From Leptolyngbya sp. Cla-17 (GTDB lineage: Bacteria > Cyanobacteriota > Cyanobacteriia > Leptolyngbyales > Leptolyngbyaceae): DNA of 64,000 bases. Both the position numbers and the translations under genes were made by a program. Below the pieces are notes generated by a model. That model was given only the letters and a program-made list of their open reading frames with translations. It searched no databases and had not been told where the DNA came from. Positions 59,071 through 64,000 of the stretch are shown piece by piece; within the stretch, counting starts at the first letter, position 1, and every line of letters begins with the position of its first letter. Location of the stretch: contig NZ_JAEVYN010000002.1 of assembly GCF_016807185.1 (NCBI RefSeq), positions 1,773,367-1,837,366 of the forward strand, read 5' to 3'.

Positions 59071-59544
59071 CTTTTAAATCCTCTTTATATAGGGGAAAAT
59101 CAAATTCTTTATCTTTATGAATTTCCCATGAATCTATCCTAGAAGCCTAAAAAATAATTGGGTTCCGTATAATTGTTGAACTTTGCTAACAATCGCTCAA
59201 GCAATGCAAAACCCTTATCAATCGATGCTATAACCCATTCAAAAAAGGGATAAAAAATGGCTACGCGTTCCTCTTTGCAAAACTCTAAAAACTTGAGGAA
59301 TTTCAGAATATAAAGTTACTTTATTCAATCTCTGTAAATCTGCTGACTTCTCTAATCCAGTTAGGGCAACGCTTTAAAGTAAGACACAGTCAATAATCGT
59401 TTGGCGGGCGGTAATTCGTCTCTTAAAAAAAGGAATTTTATAGAGCTTTGAAGAACTCTAGCTCTAGTGTGTTGTTTGATAGACCCTCTGTAGGTTAGTT
59501 TTACGAAAGATATTTTAGTTAAGTTACTGAAGGAGAGTTCCAGC
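59071..59544. other. Gene-free region upstream of the GGR-type gene
   Basis: 474 bases without a supported gene; a 61-residue minus-strand frame at 59361-59546 has no recognisable content. The promoters of the flanking genes must lie here. GAAGGAGAG precedes the GGR ATG. Confidence 0.5.
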
Positions 59545-60672
59545 ATGACGTTTGATTGTATCGTTGTGGGAGCCGGACCGGCTGGTGCATCTGCTGCCTA
59601 TCATTTAGCAAAACGCGGACGCTCGGTGATTTTGCTAGAGAAACAAGCACTACCTCGATACAAACCTTGTGCAGGTGGAGTTTCTCCTGAAGTAGCTCAA
59701 TGGTTTGATTTTGACTTTTCACCTGCGATCGCCTGTAAGGTCGAAAACTTGCGCTACACCTGGAAGCTAGGAGATCCAATAGAAGCTCGCTTAGAAACCA
59801 TGGAACCGATGTGGATGGTGCAGCGGGATGTCTTTGACCATTTCTTGGTTCAACAGGCGCAAGCGCAAGGTGTAGAACTGCGAGATAACACCACAGCGAC
59901 GGGGATTGAGTTTAAGGGCGATCGCTGGCACGTTAATACAGCAAACGGTATGATTGAAGCCCGCTATTTGATCGCCGCAGATGGAGCCGCTGGTTCGATG
60001 CGGCATTGGTTAGGATTCAAACAGGTTAAGCAGCGAATGGGAACCATCCTAGAATCTTCTACTGCTGGAAACCAGCCTACTCTCGCTAAGTTTGAATTTG
60101 GCATGGTTAAAAATGGATATATCTCCAGCTTTCCAAAGGGCGATCGCTGCTCAATTGCGGGGGCAACTTTTCGCGGAAATGAGCCGTCTGACTTGCGCGC
60201 CACAATGACAGACTATGCTAAGCAAACGGGTATTAATCCGGCGGATTGTCAGCATTTCATTCAATCTATCTGTCTGTGGGATGGCAACCAAAAGCTGCAT
60301 ACGCAAAATGCCTTGTTGGCGGGAGAAGCAGCCTGCATGGTTGATCCACTAATCGCTGAAGGGGTGCGTCCCGCAATGTTTACTGGGGTCAAGGCAGCCG
60401 AGGCGATCGACCAAGCACTGTTTGGCAACTTAGGCGCTTTAGAAAATTACACTCAGGTAGTGAATGGTCGCTGGGGAGAAGAAATGCTTTGGGCACAGCG
60501 TATTGCCGGAGCTTTTTACCGATTTCCGGGGCTTGCTTACAAAAAAGGCATCAAGCGACCCAGAGCGACGGCTGCTTTTGGGCAAATTTTATGCGGTCAA
60601 CTTCGCTATTCTGATATAGCCAGTACAGCAATGAGCCGTCTGACTGCTGGATTAATCCCCAGCATGGGGTAG
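59545..60672 (+). CDS. Geranylgeranyl reductase-family FAD oxidoreductase
   Basis: A 375-residue flavoprotein. The FAD Rossmann motif is VVGAGPAGAS (9-14), then YKPCAGGVSPE (the GGR-family P-x-x-x-C-G-G loop), GIEFKGDRWHVNTANGM, YLIAADGAAGSMR and the second FAD motif LLAGEAACMVDPLIAEGVRP. It could reduce geranylgeranyl groups of chlorophyll or archaeal-type lipids, or be a related oxidoreductase; ChlP is usually somewhat longer, so ChlP itself is not claimed. Confidence 0.85.
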   Translation: MTFDCIVVGAGPAGASAAYHLAKRGRSVILLEKQALPRYKPCAGGVSPEVAQWFDFDFSPAIACKVENLRYTWKLGDPIEARLETMEPMWMVQRDVFDHFLVQQAQAQGVELRDNTTATGIEFKGDRWHVNTANGMIEARYLIAADGAAGSMRHWLGFKQVKQRMGTILESSTAGNQPTLAKFEFGMVKNGYISSFPKGDRCSIAGATFRGNEPSDLRATMTDYAKQTGINPADCQHFIQSICLWDGNQKLHTQNALLAGEAACMVDPLIAEGVRPAMFTGVKAAEAIDQALFGNLGALENYTQVVNGRWGEEMLWAQRIAGAFYRFPGLAYKKGIKRPRATAAFGQILCGQLRYSDIASTAMSRLTAGLIPSMG

Positions 60673-60677
60673 TGAGA

Positions 60678-62147
60678 CTATTCCCAACGCCAAAGTTTGA
60701 TACTTTTGTCAAAGCTAGAGCTAAACAAAGTTTGACCGTCTGGACTAAATGCAATTGACTTAATTGTATCTTGATGACCCTTTAAAGCATGAAATGACTT
60801 GCTTGTTTCTACATTCCACAGGTTGATGACTTGATCTTTGCTTCCACTCGCAAGCATTTGTTCGTTGGGGCTAAATGCAAGAGTTTTTATCGTGTCTGAG
60901 TGGGCAGAAATAGTGTGCGTTATCGCATCTGATTGTGCTTCCCAAATGCGGATAGTCTGGTCAGCGTTGGCAAAAGCAAGATAGTGACCCATACGGCTGA
61001 AAGTAATATTAGACGTTATGTCACTGTTCCACGTTAGGGTTTGGAGAATTCGATTGAGGGGCAAATGCCAAAGTATGAGTGTGCGATCGCAGTTCGCAAT
61101 CGCCAACATCTGACCATCAGGGCTAATGGTGATCGCACGAATTGGAATTATCGGCAAGGGAAGATTGTGAGAAAATTTTCCAGTGGATAGATTCCACACT
61201 TTAACTGCACCATCCTGACTGGCACTAATCAGGGTTTGTCTATTCGGGTTGAAGGCAATAGTTGAAATCGCTTTGGTATGCCCAGCGAGGGTACGTATCA
61301 ACGAGCCAGTTTTTAAGTGCCAAAGATTAATAGTTTGATCATCACCAGCACTAGCAAGCACTTGCCCCTCACAGCTAAACGCAACCGATAGAACCCAAGC
61401 AGTATGACCTGTTAAGGTGCAAAATACTTTACCCGTTCGTAGGTTCCAAAGTTTCACCGTATTGTCTGTGCTGCTACTTGCCAGAATTCTTCCATCTGGA
61501 CTAATAGCCATATCTGTAATAGTGCCTGAATATTCTTGCCATGTTTGCACACACTTCCATGGCTGAGAAAATGGCGTTTTTTCCACAGTATGTGGTCGTG
61601 TCGTAGAAGAAGTAGACTTTTGCTGGCTGGCTGAGTTGTTTTGGACGGGGGATGATTTTTTCACTCCAAGTCTCTTTGCCTTTTGCAAATCAGCTTCTGC
61701 GCCCAACTCAAATCCCAACATTGAGTTCACAAATCCTCGATAGCGATAGGCTTCAGCATAGTTAGGATTCAGTCGAATTGCCATGCTGAAGTCATTCAAA
61801 GCCTCCTTATAACGACCTCCTTTAGCGTGTTCGGCTCCTTGGTCGTAGTAGATTTCTGGTCTAGTATGCTTAGTAGATACTTCCGTAGAGACTGGCCGCG
61901 GCGTAGGCTGTGACGCGACTGTTGCGCTGTCGATGGGTATCTGCATGGGCAGGTGATCTTTAAGATATTGATAAGCTTCATTAATCAGCTTGATCTTTTC
62001 CTCTGCCTGTTGCTTTGAATGAGATTGTTGGCCGACTCGATCCGGATGCCAAATGTTTGCTAGCTTTCGGTAAGCTCGTTTGACTTCTGCGAAAGGTGCG
62101 TTAGGAGAGAGTTCTAGGACTGCGTAATAGCGGTTGATTTCTACCAT
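60678..62147 (-). CDS. J-domain-TPR-WD40 fusion protein
   Basis: A 489-residue protein. Residues 1-70 are a J-domain with the essential HPD (34-36) in LANIWHPDRVGQ, which stimulates DnaK. Residues about 100-180 hold a linker and a TPR unit (GAEHAKGGRYKEALNDFSMA). From about 215 to the end are seven WD40 blades (ISPDGRILASSSTDNTVKLW, FSPDGQTLFSSSFDKSIKLW). The C-terminus IKLWRWE is identical to that of the following (upstream) kinase-WD40 gene. ATG 62147 is chosen; an in-frame extension to 62252 would be unlike J-domain N-termini. It lies 96 bases downstream of the kinase gene on the same strand. Confidence 0.88.
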   Translation of the reverse strand: MVEINRYYAVLELSPNAPFAEVKRAYRKLANIWHPDRVGQQSHSKQQAEEKIKLINEAYQYLKDHLPMQIPIDSATVASQPTPRPVSTEVSTKHTRPEIYYDQGAEHAKGGRYKEALNDFSMAIRLNPNYAEAYRYRGFVNSMLGFELGAEADLQKAKRLGVKKSSPVQNNSASQQKSTSSTTRPHTVEKTPFSQPWKCVQTWQEYSGTITDMAISPDGRILASSSTDNTVKLWNLRTGKVFCTLTGHTAWVLSVAFSCEGQVLASAGDDQTINLWHLKTGSLIRTLAGHTKAISTIAFNPNRQTLISASQDGAVKVWNLSTGKFSHNLPLPIIPIRAITISPDGQMLAIANCDRTLILWHLPLNRILQTLTWNSDITSNITFSRMGHYLAFANADQTIRIWEAQSDAITHTISAHSDTIKTLAFSPNEQMLASGSKDQVINLWNVETSKSFHALKGHQDTIKSIAFSPDGQTLFSSSFDKSIKLWRWE

Positions 62148-62242
62148 GCAACAGATTAGCGATGCTAAAGAAAGTTCACAAGACGTGGGACTTAGCGTTC
62201 CCTCAACCTGTTTCCCCGTAACGAATCCGCAGCAAATCGAGA

Positions 62243-64000
62243 CTATTCCCAACGCCAGAGTTTGATGGTGCGATCGCCACTGGCGCTAAATAAGGTGTAG
62301 TCGTCGCGTCCAAAGAGTACGGCAGCAACTGCATCGGTATGCCCCAGCAGCACTGGATTAGTTCTAGTGGAGGTAGGAGTCCAAATTTGAAGATTATCGC
62401 TGGCGATCGCCAACTTCTTGCTATCGGCGCTCCAAGCCAACCCATTTACTCGCCCCGATGCTGCTTCTAGCATTCGTCCTTGACGGCGATTTTTTAAGTT
62501 CCACAGTTTGACAGTGCCATCCCAACTAGCGCTTGCTAAAGTGGTGCCATCCGGACTAAACGCAAGACTAGAAATTTGATGGGCATGGCCTGTAAGAGTG
62601 CGAATTTCTGCTCCGGTTTCCGTGTTCCACAGTTTGATTGTCATATCGCCGCTGCCGCTGGCAAGCAGGGTGCCATCGGGACTAAATGCCAGCGCATCAA
62701 TTCTGGCAGAATGCCCGAACAAGCCATGACGCTGGTGTCCCAACGCCATATCCCAGAGGGTAATAGGGTCGTGAAAACTACTGCTGGCAAGCAGTTTTTC
62801 CATGGGCGACACGGCTAGTGCTAATACGGTATCCGTGTGCAGAGGCAAATTGGCTAGTCGTCTGCTTGTGGCAATTTCCCAAAAGGTAATAGCTTTGTCG
62901 GCACTGCCGCTAATCACTAGGTTGCCATCGGGACTGATGACGAGAGCAGGAATAATATCCAGATGCCCGGTGAGGGTGCGAAGGGGTTGGAGAGTGTCGA
63001 GATCCCACAGTTTAATGGTGTTGCCGATCGCGCCTGCCAAAATAGGTTCCGTCGGGCTGAGGGCGATCGCATAAATTCTGCCCATCGCCTCGAAGGTGTG
63101 AATGCACTGCCAGCTTGGTGGAGCTTTGCGCCTCAACTTTGGCTCAGGGGGTGGCGCATTCAAGACGGTCGGATTGGGTTCTGAAACAGGTGCCAATCCT
63201 GGAGAGATCAAGCGGGGGCGGGGGGTGATTTGAAACGAGGGCTGAGCCGCTGGGATTCTCGCTGGAGGGAAGGAGGCTGATACGGAGAGCGGAGCTGGTA
63301 TTGATGTTGCTATTGAAGCGGATAGGAATGAAGTTGGGACAGAGGAAGATGCGGCGATTCGTGGAACAATCCCTACGGGAATCGCTCCCTCCAAGTCTTG
63401 CAAAACCTCCGTTGCAGAGTGATAGCGTTTGGGAATAGCAGGTTCCAGCAACTTATCTAAAATGAATCCTAGCCTGTCGCTCACGGGATGAGTTAAAGAT
63501 CTGCGCCAAATCCAGGCGTTTTCATGGGGATCAAACAGGTCATAGGGCGAAAGCTGGGTCAGTAAATGAATGCAAGTCACGCCTAAGCTATACAAATCGC
63601 TGGCAAAAACGGCTTTTCCTCTTGCCTGTTCCGGCGCTACATATTCTGGGCTGCCAATGGTGGTTCCAGTTTGCAACGGCTCCAAACCTTTCACCGATTT
63701 GGCGGCTCCAAAATCCACCAGCCCCAATCGCCCGATCTCAGTCTGTCCCATTTTCGGTTCCGATGCTTGCCGCAGTTCAAACAATAGACGGTTGGCATCG
63801 GCAACCAGATATTGACGCTGTGCTAAAGCCAGAGCAGGATAGCGGGCAAACTGAGCAGCAAGTTGTTCACAGTGAGTTTGTAGTCCAATTGCAAAATCCT
63901 TTGGCGGTTGAGAGAGGCTAAAACTGAGCAACTCATGAAATCGGTAAGATGGATTCATCACATTCCGAAAACCCTGGGCAGCTTCAGTGGCAAGGGCTTG
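62243..64000 (-). CDS. Ser/Thr-kinase C-lobe fused to a WD40 propeller (5' end off the window)
   Basis: The frame is open to base 64000. Present are the DFG loop (LGLVDFGAAK at 63701-63730), activation segment GTTIGSPEYVAPEQARGKAV, FASDLYSLGVTCIHLLTQLS (the DxYSLGV of the C-lobe) and SERL-like LGFILDKLLEPAIPKRYHSA, i.e. a Hanks kinase C-lobe, then a Pro/Ser linker and seven WD40 blades to IKLWRWE. The roughly 80 residues before DFG (RFHELLSFSLSQPPKDFAIG ... RQASEPKMGQTEIGR) contain no HRDxKPxN catalytic loop and no VAIK. Either they are an insertion and the N-lobe lies beyond the window, or this is a pseudokinase fusion. Confidence 0.8.
   Translation of the reverse strand, partial: QALATEAAQGFRNVMNPSYRFHELLSFSLSQPPKDFAIGLQTHCEQLAAQFARYPALALAQRQYLVADANRLLFELRQASEPKMGQTEIGRLGLVDFGAAKSVKGLEPLQTGTTIGSPEYVAPEQARGKAVFASDLYSLGVTCIHLLTQLSPYDLFDPHENAWIWRRSLTHPVSDRLGFILDKLLEPAIPKRYHSATEVLQDLEGAIPVGIVPRIAASSSVPTSFLSASIATSIPAPLSVSASFPPARIPAAQPSFQITPRPRLISPGLAPVSEPNPTVLNAPPPEPKLRRKAPPSWQCIHTFEAMGRIYAIALSPTEPILAGAIGNTIKLWDLDTLQPLRTLTGHLDIIPALVISPDGNLVISGSADKAITFWEIATSRRLANLPLHTDTVLALAVSPMEKLLASSSFHDPITLWDMALGHQRHGLFGHSARIDALAFSPDGTLLASGSGDMTIKLWNTETGAEIRTLTGHAHQISSLAFSPDGTTLASASWDGTVKLWNLKNRRQGRMLEAASGRVNGLAWSADSKKLAIASDNLQIWTPTSTRTNPVLLGHTDAVAAVLFGRDDYTLFSASGDRTIKLWRWE

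Noticed and set aside
59361..59546. 61-residue minus-strand frame before the GGR-type gene
   Set aside because: Overlaps the promoter region and start of the GGR gene and has no features of a gene.
1..64000. tRNA, rRNA or CRISPR content
   Set aside because: No tRNA-like T-loop with matching acceptor arms, no rRNA segments and no regularly spaced repeats were seen by eye; a dedicated scan would be needed to be certain.

Overview
The window is a stretch of cyanobacterial chromosome. The octamer GCGATCGC (HIP1) recurs throughout. Many genes belong to families typical of cyanobacteria: a DUF1815 protein, HflX with the long N-terminal extension, a TxlA/HCF164-like thioredoxin, a DUF92 (VTE6-like) kinase, a geranylgeranyl-reductase-type flavoprotein, and large caspase/STAND/WD40 and kinase/WD40 proteins. 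Many coding regions start with GTG or TTG. The genus cannot be fixed from the sequence alone; a filamentous, Leptolyngbya- or Oscillatoriales-like organism would fit.

Layout. 1-946: 5' part of carB (minus). 1095-4914: a GNAT enzyme, then a nitrogen-scavenging cluster of formamidase-like amidase, biuretase-like hydrolase and a Tat-exported BMP-type binding lipoprotein. 5258-7345: a sensor kinase with an ETR1-like ethylene-binding membrane domain. 7444-9983 (minus): phosphonate/phosphite-type ABC transporter genes phnD-phnC-phnE. 10220-14500: a ClpP-like membrane protease, a DUF554 protein, a CYTH protein and sulfate permeases cysT-cysW without their partners. 14513-18134: HAD phosphatase, a CDF-like protein with degenerate metal ligands, and a CocE-type hydrolase carrying a heptamer repeat in frame.

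18336-28586: mostly core genes (DUF1815, hflX, clpP, phoU, recJ, dprA) plus an acidic modular protein, an alpha/beta hydrolase and a GNAT enzyme. 28600-36484: a GT39-TPR membrane protein, two exported ferritin-like proteins, a GST, a PrxQ-type peroxiredoxin and an NTF2-like secreted protein. 36633-38775: murG, followed by a compositionally different GST gene and a second, remnant-like murG tail. 38827-46991: small secreted or membrane proteins, an AI-2E family permease, a thioredoxin, a degenerate histidine kinase, tsaC/sua5, a VOC protein and DUF92.

46992-64000 contains a 1739-residue caspase-STAND-double WD40 protein, a convergent MORN protein, a lipoprotein with a PilP-like tail, speB, a thioredoxin-fold protein, pyrH-frr, a geranylgeranyl-reductase family enzyme, and two adjacent WD40 fusions (J-domain-TPR-WD40 and kinase-WD40) that share the same C-terminal ending.

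No tRNA, rRNA, CRISPR array or intact insertion sequence was seen. The most interesting items are the caspase-STAND-WD40 protein with a structured leader, the paired J-domain and kinase WD40 proteins, the murG-tail/GST insertion scar, the biuretase/amidase/BMP cluster, the ETR1-like receptor, and a decayed second copy of the start of the DUF554 gene.
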